In this document: positions 8,008 through 16,110 of the stretch, piece after piece
Layout: every line of letters starts with the position of its first letter
How positions within the stretch are numbered: the stretch's first letter is position 1
Assembly: GCF_000720255.1 (NCBI RefSeq)
Contig: NZ_JOJE01000008.1
Span: 62,001 to 126,000 of the forward strand
Direction of reading: 5' to 3'
DNA from: Streptomyces griseus subsp. griseus
Lineage (GTDB): Bacteria > Actinomycetota > Actinomycetes > Streptomycetales > Streptomycetaceae
Length of the DNA: 64,000 bases
The notes under the pieces: generated by a model
Databases searched by the model: none
What the model was told of the DNA's origin: nothing
What the model saw: the letters and a program-made list of their open reading frames with translations, nothing else
Program-made: the position numbers and the translations under genes

Positions 8008-9558
8008 ATGAGGAAACGCGCAGCCGCGCTGTGCGGTGCCGCCGTGGTCGTGGCCGGAACTCTCACGTCCGCACACGCGGCGCCCGCCGCGAAACCCAGC
8101 TGGAAGAACTGCGCCACCACCGCCTATCCGAAGCTCCAGTGCGCGTCGGTGAAGGTGCCGCTCGACCACGACGACCCGCTCGGGAAGCAGATCACCCTGG
8201 CGCTGTCCCGCGTCCCGCACACCGCGAAGACGTACCAGGGCCCACTGCTGGTCAACCCCGGCGGCCCCGGGGGCAGCGGTCTCACACTCGCCGGTTTCGT
8301 CGCCTCCTCACTGCCCGAGGCGGTGGCCGCGCAGTACGACGTCATCGGCTTCGACCCGCGCGGTGTGGGCGCCAGCAAGCCCGCCCTGGACTGCGCCCCC
8401 GGCCACTTCGGCCCGGCGCGCCCCGACTCCGTGCCGAGCACCCCCGCGATCGAGCGGGCCAACCTCACGCGCGCGAAGTCCTTCGCCGACGCCTGCGCCC
8501 GGAAGTACGCGGACCTGCTGCCCTACATCGACACGGTGAGCGCCGTACGGGACATGGACGCCGTCCGAGCCGCCCTCGACGCACCGCGGATCAACTACCT
8601 CGGCTACTCGTACGGCACCTACCTCGGCGCGGTCTACGCCAAGCTGTACCCGGAGCGGGTGCGCCGTCTCGTCCTGGACTCGATCGTCGACCCGGCCGGT
8701 GTCTGGTACGAGGACAACCTCGCCCAGGACCTCGCCTTCGACGAACGCCACCGCGCGCTGATGGCATGGATCGCCCGGCACGACGCGGCCTACGGGCTCG
8801 GCACCGATCCGGTTCAGGTCGAGGCCAGGTGGTACGCGATGCGATCGGCCCTCGCGAAGCAGCCCGCGGACGGCCGAGTGGGCGCGGCCGAGCTGGAGGA
8901 CACCTTCGTGCCCGGCGGCTACTACGACGGCTACTGGCCCTATCTGGCCGAGGCGTTCGCCGCGTACGCCAACGACAGGGACACCGACCCGCTCGTGGAG
9001 GCGTACGAGAACTTCGGCGCGGTCGACTCCTCCGGGGACAACGGCTTCAGCGTCTACACCTCGGTGCAGTGCCGGGACTCCGACTGGCCGCGCTCCTGGG
9101 ACCGGTGGCGCTCGGACAACTGGGCGGTGCACGAGAAGGCACCGTTCATGACCTGGAACAACGCCTGGTACAACGCCTCGTGCGCGTTCTGGCCGACGGG
9201 CTCCCGACGCCCGGTGGACGTCGCCAACGGCAGGCTGTCGTCGCCGGCCCTGCTGTTCCAGGCGACGAACGACGCGGCCACGCCGTTCGAGGGCGGTACG
9301 GCGGTGCACGCCCTGCTGGGCGGCTCCAGCCTCGTGATCGAGGACGGCGGTGGCAACCACGGCATCACGCTGAGCGGGAACAGCTGCCTCGACAAGCACC
9401 TGGTGGCGTACCTGTCCGACGGCACCGTGCCGCGTGGCAGCGGCGAGGCCGACGCGGTGTGCCCGGCGCTGCCCGGCCCCACGCCGCTGGAAACGAAGGC
9501 CGCGTCGCCGTCGTCGCGTGGCTCGACGCTGCACGGGCTGCTCGGCTTCCGGGTCTGA
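8008..9558 (+). CDS. secreted alpha/beta hydrolase, tripeptidyl-aminopeptidase-like (family S33)
   Basis: A 516-residue exported protein. A signal peptide (MRKRAAALCGAAVVVAG, then AHA-AP) covers roughly residues 1-25. The mature part is an alpha/beta hydrolase of the Streptomyces Tap/SlpD/SlpE type, with oxyanion segment NPGGPGGSG, nucleophile S201 in GYSYG, an Asp in NDAATP (D422) and His in GGNHG (H451). These enzymes release short N-terminal peptides outside the cell. I chose the ATG at 8008 because GGGAGGA lies directly upstream. The gene appears monocistronic. Confidence 0.9.
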   Translation: MRKRAAALCGAAVVVAGTLTSAHAAPAAKPSWKNCATTAYPKLQCASVKVPLDHDDPLGKQITLALSRVPHTAKTYQGPLLVNPGGPGGSGLTLAGFVASSLPEAVAAQYDVIGFDPRGVGASKPALDCAPGHFGPARPDSVPSTPAIERANLTRAKSFADACARKYADLLPYIDTVSAVRDMDAVRAALDAPRINYLGYSYGTYLGAVYAKLYPERVRRLVLDSIVDPAGVWYEDNLAQDLAFDERHRALMAWIARHDAAYGLGTDPVQVEARWYAMRSALAKQPADGRVGAAELEDTFVPGGYYDGYWPYLAEAFAAYANDRDTDPLVEAYENFGAVDSSGDNGFSVYTSVQCRDSDWPRSWDRWRSDNWAVHEKAPFMTWNNAWYNASCAFWPTGSRRPVDVANGRLSSPALLFQATNDAATPFEGGTAVHALLGGSSLVIEDGGGNHGITLSGNSCLDKHLVAYLSDGTVPRGSGEADAVCPALPGPTPLETKAASPSSRGSTLHGLLGFRV

Positions 9559-9616
9559 GGCGCTCCTCTGACGGCCCGTCGGGGGCGATGTCGGACCCAT
9601 GGTCCACCATGGACGC

Positions 9617-10015
9617 ATGAGTGAGCTGACCAGGATCGCCGCCCCCGACGGCGTCGCCGCCGCCGCGCAGTACAGCCACGTCGTCATCGGCTCGGGCCGC
9701 TTCGTGGCGATATCGGGCCAACTCCCCCTGGACGAACAGCGTCGGCTGATCGGCGCGGGTGACCCGGAGGCACAGGCCCGGCAGGTCTTCGCCAACCTCG
9801 GACGCTGCCTGGCGGCCGCCGGCGCCGGCTTCGACGACATCGTCAAACTCACCTACTTCGTCACGGACATGGCGCACATGCCGGCCATCCGCGCCGCCCG
9901 CGCCGCGCACATACCCGACGACCGCCTGCCGGCCGCCTCGGCCGTACAGGTCGCCGCGCTGGTCCGGCCGGACGCCTTGATGGAGATCGAGGCGTTCGCC
10001 GTGGTGGCGGAGTGA
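9617..10015 (+). CDS. RidA/YjgF family protein
   Basis: A 132-residue Rid-family protein with the fold-defining core (VVIGSGRFVAISGQ; NLGRCLAAAGAGFDDIVKLTYFV; EIEAFAV). Canonical RidA hydrolyses reactive enamine/imine intermediates using an Arg in a PARS-like motif. Here the equivalent stretch reads LPAASAVQV, so that Arg seems absent, which points to a Rid subfamily with another or no deaminase activity. The TGA stop overlaps the GTG of the GNAT gene by 4 bp, so translation is probably coupled. Confidence 0.88.
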   Translation: MSELTRIAAPDGVAAAAQYSHVVIGSGRFVAISGQLPLDEQRRLIGAGDPEAQARQVFANLGRCLAAAGAGFDDIVKLTYFVTDMAHMPAIRAARAAHIPDDRLPAASAVQVAALVRPDALMEIEAFAVVAE

Positions 10016-10536
10016 GCGACCCGCGCGTGCGCGCGATGGCATTCACGGACTGCGGCCGCGTCTCCGAGATCCGCGTCCGGGGCTGGCAGACCGCCTACCG
10101 GGGCCTCGTGCCCCAGTCGTACCTCGACGGTCTCAGTGAGAAGGAGGACGCCGAGCGGCGGCGGGGCCGATTCGGGCAGGGCGACGGCAGTGTGGTGAAC
10201 CTCGTCGCGGAGGAGGCGGACGAGATCGTCGGCTGGGCCGCACACGGGCCGTACCGGGACGGTGACGTGCGCGCCGCGGACGCCGAGTTGTACGCCCTCT
10301 ACGTGGACGTCGACCGCCTGGGCGGCGGTCTGGGCCGGCGCCTCCTCACGGAGTCGGTACGCCAGTGCGCGGCCCTCGGACACGAGCGGATGTATCTGTG
10401 GGTGCTCAGGGACAACGCCCGTGCCCGCCGTTTCTACGAGCGGGCGGGGTTCTCGGCGGACGGCGCCGAGGAGCCCTTCGAGGTGGACGGTGCCCTGGTG
10501 CCCGAGGTGCGGTACGTGAAGCGGCTGGCGGACTGA
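10012..10536 (+). CDS. GNAT family N-acetyltransferase
   Basis: A 174-residue acetyltransferase starting at a GTG that overlaps the RidA stop by 4 bp. The acetyl-CoA binding motif A region (LYVDVDRLGGGLGRRLL) and the C-terminal strand-helix (NARARRFYERAGF) are standard GNAT. The N-terminal RGWQTAYRGLVPQSYLDGL motif places it in the large actinobacterial group acting on small molecules or protein N-termini. The substrate is unknown. Confidence 0.9.
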   Translation: MSDPRVRAMAFTDCGRVSEIRVRGWQTAYRGLVPQSYLDGLSEKEDAERRRGRFGQGDGSVVNLVAEEADEIVGWAAHGPYRDGDVRAADAELYALYVDVDRLGGGLGRRLLTESVRQCAALGHERMYLWVLRDNARARRFYERAGFSADGAEEPFEVDGALVPEVRYVKRLAD

Positions 10537-10575
10537 GGCACTGGAGGACTGAGACGCTGAAGGACTGATACACCC

Positions 10576-11151
10576 TCACCGCTGACGCGGGATCCGCGCC
10601 AGCGCGTGGACGGCCGCCTCGGCCAGGGCGGGGTGGGCGAGCGCCTCGTCGAGTACCGGACGGGCACGCTCGTCGCCCAGTGCGCCCAGCCCCTCCACGC
10701 ACGCCAGTGCCACCTTCCGGTAGGGGTCGTGCGGGCGCAGCCGCCGTTCCAGGGTGGTGATCAGCGCGGGTACCGACTCGGGTGCCCGCAGCCGGGCCAG
10801 GAGCCGGACCGGGTGCAGGGCGTAGGCGACCCGCAGTTCGTTGGTGGCGAGGGCGGCGGCAGCGCGGGCGGTGCGGGGGTCGCCGAGACCGGCGAGGGCG
10901 TGCGCGGCGGAGGCACAGCGCGGCGGGTCGCGGTGGTTGAGCAGCAGCACCAGGGCCTCGAAGGCCCGCCGGTCGCCCGCGAGCCCGAGCCGGAACGCGG
11001 CCAGCTCCCTGGCCCACAGCGGCTGCCCCGGCTCGGTGAGCACTCCCGCCAGCTCGTCCTGATCCCCGGTGGCCACCAGCCGCTCGTACACGGCGCCCCC
11101 GCCGGACTCCCGCCGTAAGCGCTCCGTGAGCGATCGCAACTCTTCGTCCAT
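10576..11151 (-). CDS. HEAT-repeat domain protein
   Basis: A 191-residue all-helical protein made of about five HEAT-like repeats, recognisable by ALAGLGDPRTARA, VPALITTLERRL, CVEGLGALGDERARPVLDEAL and similar helical pairs. No catalytic residues are seen, and such repeats usually mediate protein-protein contact. The start at the ATG at 11151 gives a compact protein. It converges with the GNAT gene and diverges from the 3-hydroxyacyl-CoA dehydrogenase. Confidence 0.8.
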   Translation of the reverse strand: MDEELRSLTERLRRESGGGAVYERLVATGDQDELAGVLTEPGQPLWARELAAFRLGLAGDRRAFEALVLLLNHRDPPRCASAAHALAGLGDPRTARAAAALATNELRVAYALHPVRLLARLRAPESVPALITTLERRLRPHDPYRKVALACVEGLGALGDERARPVLDEALAHPALAEAAVHALARIPRQR

Positions 11152-11557
11152 GAAGGCGAGCCTAGGCGCGGTGGCCGGGTGCGCGGGACTTACATCACAA
11201 AGTCGAGGGGTGGCGCGCTCGTTACCCACCGGTTAAGCTCATTCGAGCGAGTTACCCACTCGCAGCCCCCTCGCAGTGGCCTGGTGACGCAGCCGCCGCG
11301 AGAGCAGTCGGTTCGGTACCTCGTGTACCTCAGTTCGACCCGGCCACGGGACAGGGCCGGTCGGTTCCGCCGTTCCGCTGGGACGTGTGCACGTCCCACG
11401 GCGACGGCACCGGGCGTGTGCGCTTGCAGCCCGGCATCACACCCGCACTCCTTCCGCACCCCGGTGCGCCCCTTGGTTCCGGCCCCCTCAGCCGGTCATC
11501 GCCTCGGCGCACCCGGGCGCGTTCCCAGTCGTCACCCCCATTCTCTGGAGTCCCGCG
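11152..11557. promoter_or_regulatory. 406-bp divergent intergenic region with GTTACCCAC repeats
   Basis: The nonamer GTTACCCAC occurs at 11221-11229 and 11251-11259, exactly 30 bp apart. The first continues into CGGTTAA, giving a TTACC...GGTTAA-like inverted repeat. The remaining roughly 300 bp before the dehydrogenase look like a long leader with no convincing ORF. The repeats are likely regulator sites (inferred). Confidence 0.4.
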
Positions 11558-13363
11558 ATGGCCACTCCCCAGCACGACACCTCTCTGTCCCCGTTCAAGA
11601 CCATTGCCGTCGTCGGCCTCGGCACGATGGGCACCGGCATAGCCGAGGTCCTCGCCCGGGCCGGCCGCGAGGTCATCGGCATCGACGTCAGCCAGGCCCA
11701 GGCCGCCAGGTCCGTCGCCGCCGTCGAGGCCGCCACCGCCCGTGCCGTGGAGCGCGGCCGGCTGACGGAGCAGGAGCGCACGGACCTCCTGGCCCGCCTG
11801 CGCACCTTCACCGACCTGCGGACGGCGGCCGACGCCGACCTGGTCATCGAGGTGACCCCGGAGTCGTACGAGATCAAGCAGCAGGTCTTCCGTGAGCTGG
11901 ACGGGATCGTGCGCCCCGAGACGATCCTGGCGACCGGCACCAACGCGCTGTCCGTCACGCGCCTGGCGGCCGAGTCGGCGCGTCCGGAGCGGGTCCTCGG
12001 GCTGCACTTCTTCAACCCGGCGCCCGCGATGAGGCTGGTCGAGGTCGTCTCGTCCGTGCTGACCGCGCCCTCGGCCGTCGCCGCGGTCACGGACCTCGCC
12101 GTCGAACTCGGCAAGGAGCCCGTCGCGGTCGGCGACCGTCCCGGCTTCGTCGCCGACGGGCTGCTGTTCGGCTACCTCAATCAGGCCGCCGCGATGTACG
12201 AGGCGAAGTACGCCTCCCGCGAGGACATCGACGCCGCGATGCGGCTCGGCTGCGGGCTGCCCATGGGGCCGCTCGCGCTGCTGGACCTGATCGGTGTCGA
12301 CACGGCCCGTACGGTCCTGGAGGCCATGTACGCCGAGTCCCGCGACCGGCTGCACGCCCCCGCGCCGATCCTCAAGCAGCTCAGCGAGGCCGGCCTGACC
12401 GGCCGCAAGTCGGGCCGCGGCTTCTACACCTACGAGGCCCCCGGCAGCGCGACGGTCGTGCGGGACGCGCTGACCCCGCTCGACGGCGCCGACCTCACCC
12501 CGGGCCGCGTCGTGCGCTCGGTCGGTGTCGCGGGTTCGGGCACCATGGCGTCGGGCATCGCCGAGGTGTTCGCCAAGGCCGGGTACGACGTCGTCCTTGC
12601 CGCCCGCAGCGAGGAGAAGGCGCAGGCCGCCAAGGCCCGGATCGGCAAGTCCCTGTCCCGCTCCGTCGACAAGGGCCGGCTGACCGCCGAGGCGGCCGCG
12701 CAGACCCTGGACCGGATCACCGCGGCGGGCTCCTACGACGCCTTCGCCGACGTGGACCTGGCCGTCGAGGCCGTCGCCGAGGACCTGGAGGTCAAGCGGC
12801 AGCTCTTCGCGACCCTGGACAAGGTCTGCAAGCCGGGCGCGGTGCTCGCCACCACGACGTCCTCGCTGCCCGTCGTCGCCTGCGCCCGCGCGACGTCCCG
12901 CCCGCAGGACGTCATCGGCATGCACTTCTTCAACCCCGCCCCGGCGATGAAGCTGGTCGAGGTGGTCCGCACGGTGCTGACCGGCGACGACGTCCACGCG
13001 ACGGTCCGCGAGGTGTGCGTCCGGATCAGGAAGCACGCGGTCGACTGCGGTGACCGCGCCGGCTTCATCGTGAACGCGCTGCTGTTCCCGTACCTCAACA
13101 ACGCGATCAAGATGGTGCAGGAGCACTACGCCTCGCTCGACGACATCGACGCGGCGATGAAGCTGGGCGGCGGCTACCCGATGGGGCCGTTCGAACTCCT
13201 GGACGTCGTCGGCCTCGACGTCTCCCTCGCCATCGAGAAGGTCCTGCACCGCGAGTTCAGGGACCCCGGTCTCGCCCCGGCACCGCTCCTGGAGCACCTG
13301 GTGGCCGCGGGCTGCCTCGGCCGCAAGACGGGCCGCGGCTTCCGCGAATATGCCCGGCGCTGA
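11558..13363 (+). CDS. tandem-domain 3-hydroxyacyl-CoA dehydrogenase
   Basis: A 601-residue protein made of two complete 3-hydroxyacyl-CoA dehydrogenases in tandem. The first Rossmann motif is VVGLGTMGTG near residue 17 and the second is VAGSGTMASG near residue 325. Each is followed by the family signature HFFNPAPAM and a C-terminal dimerisation domain. Such proteins interconvert acetoacetyl-CoA or other 3-oxoacyl-CoA with the (S)-3-hydroxyacyl-CoA using NAD. Next to ccr, this one may feed crotonyl-CoA formation in the ethylmalonyl-CoA pathway. The start is the ATG at 11558 after CTGGAG. Confidence 0.9.
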   Translation: MATPQHDTSLSPFKTIAVVGLGTMGTGIAEVLARAGREVIGIDVSQAQAARSVAAVEAATARAVERGRLTEQERTDLLARLRTFTDLRTAADADLVIEVTPESYEIKQQVFRELDGIVRPETILATGTNALSVTRLAAESARPERVLGLHFFNPAPAMRLVEVVSSVLTAPSAVAAVTDLAVELGKEPVAVGDRPGFVADGLLFGYLNQAAAMYEAKYASREDIDAAMRLGCGLPMGPLALLDLIGVDTARTVLEAMYAESRDRLHAPAPILKQLSEAGLTGRKSGRGFYTYEAPGSATVVRDALTPLDGADLTPGRVVRSVGVAGSGTMASGIAEVFAKAGYDVVLAARSEEKAQAAKARIGKSLSRSVDKGRLTAEAAAQTLDRITAAGSYDAFADVDLAVEAVAEDLEVKRQLFATLDKVCKPGAVLATTTSSLPVVACARATSRPQDVIGMHFFNPAPAMKLVEVVRTVLTGDDVHATVREVCVRIRKHAVDCGDRAGFIVNALLFPYLNNAIKMVQEHYASLDDIDAAMKLGGGYPMGPFELLDVVGLDVSLAIEKVLHREFRDPGLAPAPLLEHLVAAGCLGRKTGRGFREYARR

Positions 13364-13440
13364 GCCTCCGGCGGACCGATCCGCGGGCACGGCGGACTGG
13401 GGCGGGCTGCTCGGCCCGGTCGGCGGACCCCGGCCCGCGG

Positions 13441-13463
13441 AGGTCCGGGGAAACCCCCGACCT
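13441..13463. promoter_or_regulatory. inverted repeat upstream of TetR gene
   Basis: AGGTC-C-GGGG at 13441-13450 is mirrored by CCCC-C-GACCT ending at 13463, with one central mismatch per arm. It sits 37-59 bp upstream of the TetR start and could be its own operator. This is an inference from position and symmetry. Confidence 0.3.
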
Positions 13464-13499
13464 GCACATCGAGCTGCGCACATGCAGTACGTTCAGGTC

Positions 13500-14312
13500 A
13501 TGTCCCAGCCCGCGAAGTCCTCACGTACACCCGCCACGCCCGACACGTCGGAGAGCGTCCCGGGCGGTCGCGCGGCCGCCCAGCGGCTCAGGATGCGCCG
13601 GGAACTGGCGGCCGCCGCGATGGAGTTGTTCGCGACCAAGGGCTACGAGGCGACCACGGTCGACGAGATCGCCGCGGCGGCGGGGGTCGCGCGCCGCACC
13701 TTCTTCCGTCACTTCCGCTCCAAGGAAGAGGCGATCTTCCCCGACCACGACGACACGCTGATCCGGGCCGAGGCCGTGCTCAACGCGGCGCCCGCGCACG
13801 AGCATCCGCTCGACACCGTGTGCCGGGGCATCAAGGAGGTCATGAAGATGTACGCGGCGCGACCGGACATCTCGGTCGCCCGCTACAAGCTCACGCGTGA
13901 GGTGCCCACCCTGCGCGAGGCGGAGATCGCGTCGGTGGCCCGCTACGAGCGGCTCTTCACCCGCTACCTGCTCGGCCACTTCGACGAGCACGCGCACGAC
14001 GACGACGCCAACGACGACCCGCTGCTGGCCGAGGTCGCCGCTTCCGCCGTGGTCACCGCCCACAACCACGTCCTGCGCCGCTGGCTGCGCGCGGGCGGCC
14101 AGGGGGACGTGGAGGCACAGCTGGACCACGCCTTCGCGATCGTACGGAAGACGTTCGGCACGGGGATCGGTGCCGGGCGGGACACCACGGCCCGGCCGGC
14201 GCCCGCGGCCGCGACGGCGCACGGGGAGGTCCTGGTGACGGTCGCGCGGACCGACGCCCCGCTCGACGAAGTCATGCGCACCATCGAGCAGGCCCTCAAG
14301 GAACACTCGTAG
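13500..14312 (+). CDS. TetR family transcriptional regulator of the ethylmalonyl-CoA cluster
   Basis: A 270-residue TetR regulator. The helix-turn-helix is at about residues 40-90 (AMELFATKGYEATTVDEIAAAAGVARRTFFRHF). A divergent all-helical ligand domain follows, with an unusual acidic His/Asp-rich stretch (DEHAHDDDANDD). I chose the ATG at 13500 (MSQPAKSS); an in-frame ATG at 13482 is possible. Its position between the dehydrogenase and ccr suggests that it controls the pathway, perhaps sensing a CoA ester. It is closed off by a strong terminator before ccr. Confidence 0.88.
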   Translation: MSQPAKSSRTPATPDTSESVPGGRAAAQRLRMRRELAAAAMELFATKGYEATTVDEIAAAAGVARRTFFRHFRSKEEAIFPDHDDTLIRAEAVLNAAPAHEHPLDTVCRGIKEVMKMYAARPDISVARYKLTREVPTLREAEIASVARYERLFTRYLLGHFDEHAHDDDANDDPLLAEVAASAVVTAHNHVLRRWLRAGGQGDVEAQLDHAFAIVRKTFGTGIGAGRDTTARPAPAAATAHGEVLVTVARTDAPLDEVMRTIEQALKEHS

Positions 14313-14348
14313 ACATTTAGTACGACATTCCGTACGGCGATCCACAAG

Positions 14349-14390
14349 AACGCGCCGACGGTGGCACCCAGTGCCGCCGTCGGCGCGTTT
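14349..14390 (+). terminator. intrinsic terminator after TetR gene
   Basis: A perfect 13-bp stem pairs 14349-14361 with 14377-14389. It is extended inward by GGCA/TGCC around a CCCAG loop and followed by T residues. It isolates ccr from the regulator. Confidence 0.8.
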
Positions 14391-14750
14391 CTGTTGACCC
14401 GATCAACGATTACTCAGCGGTAGCTTTGATCGATCATCGCTCATTTGTTACGTAAAGATTTCACCTGAGAGCAATTTCTGGCACCCAGTGCCTTGCGAGG
14501 TGACACGGCGTGCCATACGTTGAAGGTGTCCGGGCGGCCGGCGTGCAGAGACCTTTCGTACGCCGGCTGTCCCCGCAAGCCCCTGAAGGGCCTGCGTGCC
14601 CGGACGCCTGCGTCACAGGCAACCTCCCGCGCCACAAAGCGCTGCCGAACAGCACCACCGCCGAACCGACGGCACTTCCCCACCCCTCAGCAGCACCGAC
14701 GTAACCCTCAGCACCCCTCCCTCAGGGTGCGTACCGCCGGAGGCAACACC
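14391..14750 (+). promoter_or_regulatory. ccr promoter and leader region
   Basis: This region has no gene. It contains TTGATC at 14426-14431 (17-bp spacing to TACGTA at 14449-14454, a weak promoter candidate) and a TGATCGATCA palindrome at 14427-14436. At 14479-14492 it repeats exactly the 14-mer TGGCACCCAGTGCC that forms the loop side of the preceding terminator (14362-14375). About 250 nt of apparent 5' leader precedes the ccr start. Confidence 0.4.
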
Positions 14751-16094
14751 GTGACCGTGAACCACATCCTGGACGCGATCCAGTCGCCCGACTCCACGCA
14801 GGCCGACTTCGCCGCCCTGCCGCTCCCCGAGTCGTACCGGGCGATCACCGTGCACAAGGACGAGACGGAGATGTTCGCGGGCATGCAGACCCGCGACAAG
14901 GACCCGCGCAAGTCGCTGCACCTCGACGAGGTTCCGCTGCCCGAGCTGGGTCCGGGCGAGGCCCTGGTGGCCGTCATGGCCTCCTCGGTCAACTACAACT
15001 CGGTGTGGACGTCGATCTTCGAGCCGCTGTCGACCTTCGGCTTCCTGGAGCGCTACGGCCGCACCAACGAGCTGGCCAAGCGCCACGACCTGCCGTACCA
15101 CATCATCGGCTCCGACCTCGCGGGCGTCGTCCTGCGCACCGGCCCCGGCGTCAACGCCTGGAAGCCGGGCGACGAGGTCGTCGCACACTGCCTCTCCGTC
15201 GAGATGGAGTCGTCCGACGGCCACAACGACACGATGCTCGACCCGGAGCAGCGCATCTGGGGCTTCGAGACGAACTTCGGCGGTCTCGCCGAGATCGCGC
15301 TCGTCAAGTCCAACCAGCTGATGCCGAAGCCAGACCACCTGAGCTGGGAGGAGGCCGCGGCCCCGGGCCTGGTCAACTCCACCGCGTACCGCCAGCTCGT
15401 CTCCCGCAACGGCGCCGGCATGAAGCAGGGCGACAACGTGCTCATCTGGGGCGCGAGCGGCGGCCTCGGCAGTTACGCCACGCAGTTCGCGCTGGCGGGC
15501 GGCGCCAACCCGATCTGTGTCGTCTCCAGCGAGCAGAAGGCCGGCATCTGCCGGTCCATGGGCGCGGAGGCGATCATCGACCGCACCGCCGAGGACTACA
15601 AGTTCTGGAAGGACGAGACCACCCAGGACCCCAAGGAGTGGAAGCGCTTCGGCAAGCGCATCCGCGAACTCACCGGCGGCGAGGACATCGACATCGTCTT
15701 CGAGCACCCCGGCCGCGAGACCTTCGGCGCCTCCGTGTTCGTCACCCGCAAGGGCGGCACCATCACCACCTGCGCCTCGACCTCGGGTTACATGCACGAG
15801 TACGACAACCGCTACCTGTGGATGTCCCTGAAGCGGATCATCGGCTCGCACTTCGCCAACTACCGCGAGGCCTGGGAGGCCAACCGGCTCATCGCGAAGG
15901 GCAAGATCCACCCGACGCTCTCCAAGGTCTACTCCCTTCAGGACACCGGCCAGGCCGCCCACGACGTGCACCGCAACGTGCACCAGGGCAAGGTCGGCGT
16001 GCTCTGCCTCGCCCCCGAGGAGGGCCTGGGCGTGCGCGACCAGGACAAGCGCGCGCGGCACATCGACGCCATCAACCGCTTCCGCAACATCTGA
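14751..16094 (+). CDS. ccr: crotonyl-CoA carboxylase/reductase
   Basis: A 447-residue medium-chain dehydrogenase/reductase, the usual length of Ccr. It contains the zinc-less MDR fold with the NADPH motif WGASGGLGSYATQ and Ccr-specific segments (NYNSVWTSIFEPLSTF; FEHPGRETFGASVFV). It reductively carboxylates crotonyl-CoA with CO2 and NADPH to (2S)-ethylmalonyl-CoA, the key step of the ethylmalonyl-CoA pathway and a source of polyketide extender units. The start is GTG 14751 with CCGGAGG at 14737-14743. It heads the operon ccr-ecm-mcl-maoC-mcd. Confidence 0.96.
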   Translation: MTVNHILDAIQSPDSTQADFAALPLPESYRAITVHKDETEMFAGMQTRDKDPRKSLHLDEVPLPELGPGEALVAVMASSVNYNSVWTSIFEPLSTFGFLERYGRTNELAKRHDLPYHIIGSDLAGVVLRTGPGVNAWKPGDEVVAHCLSVEMESSDGHNDTMLDPEQRIWGFETNFGGLAEIALVKSNQLMPKPDHLSWEEAAAPGLVNSTAYRQLVSRNGAGMKQGDNVLIWGASGGLGSYATQFALAGGANPICVVSSEQKAGICRSMGAEAIIDRTAEDYKFWKDETTQDPKEWKRFGKRIRELTGGEDIDIVFEHPGRETFGASVFVTRKGGTITTCASTSGYMHEYDNRYLWMSLKRIIGSHFANYREAWEANRLIAKGKIHPTLSKVYSLQDTGQAAHDVHRNVHQGKVGVLCLAPEEGLGVRDQDKRARHIDAINRFRNI

Positions 16095-16110
16095 GACACC
16101 GGGGGCACAG

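Noticed and set aside
14613..16061. 482-codon minus-strand ORF opposite ccr
   Set aside because: It covers the ccr leader and coding region in antisense, with repetitive Val/Gly/Asp sequence and no domain.
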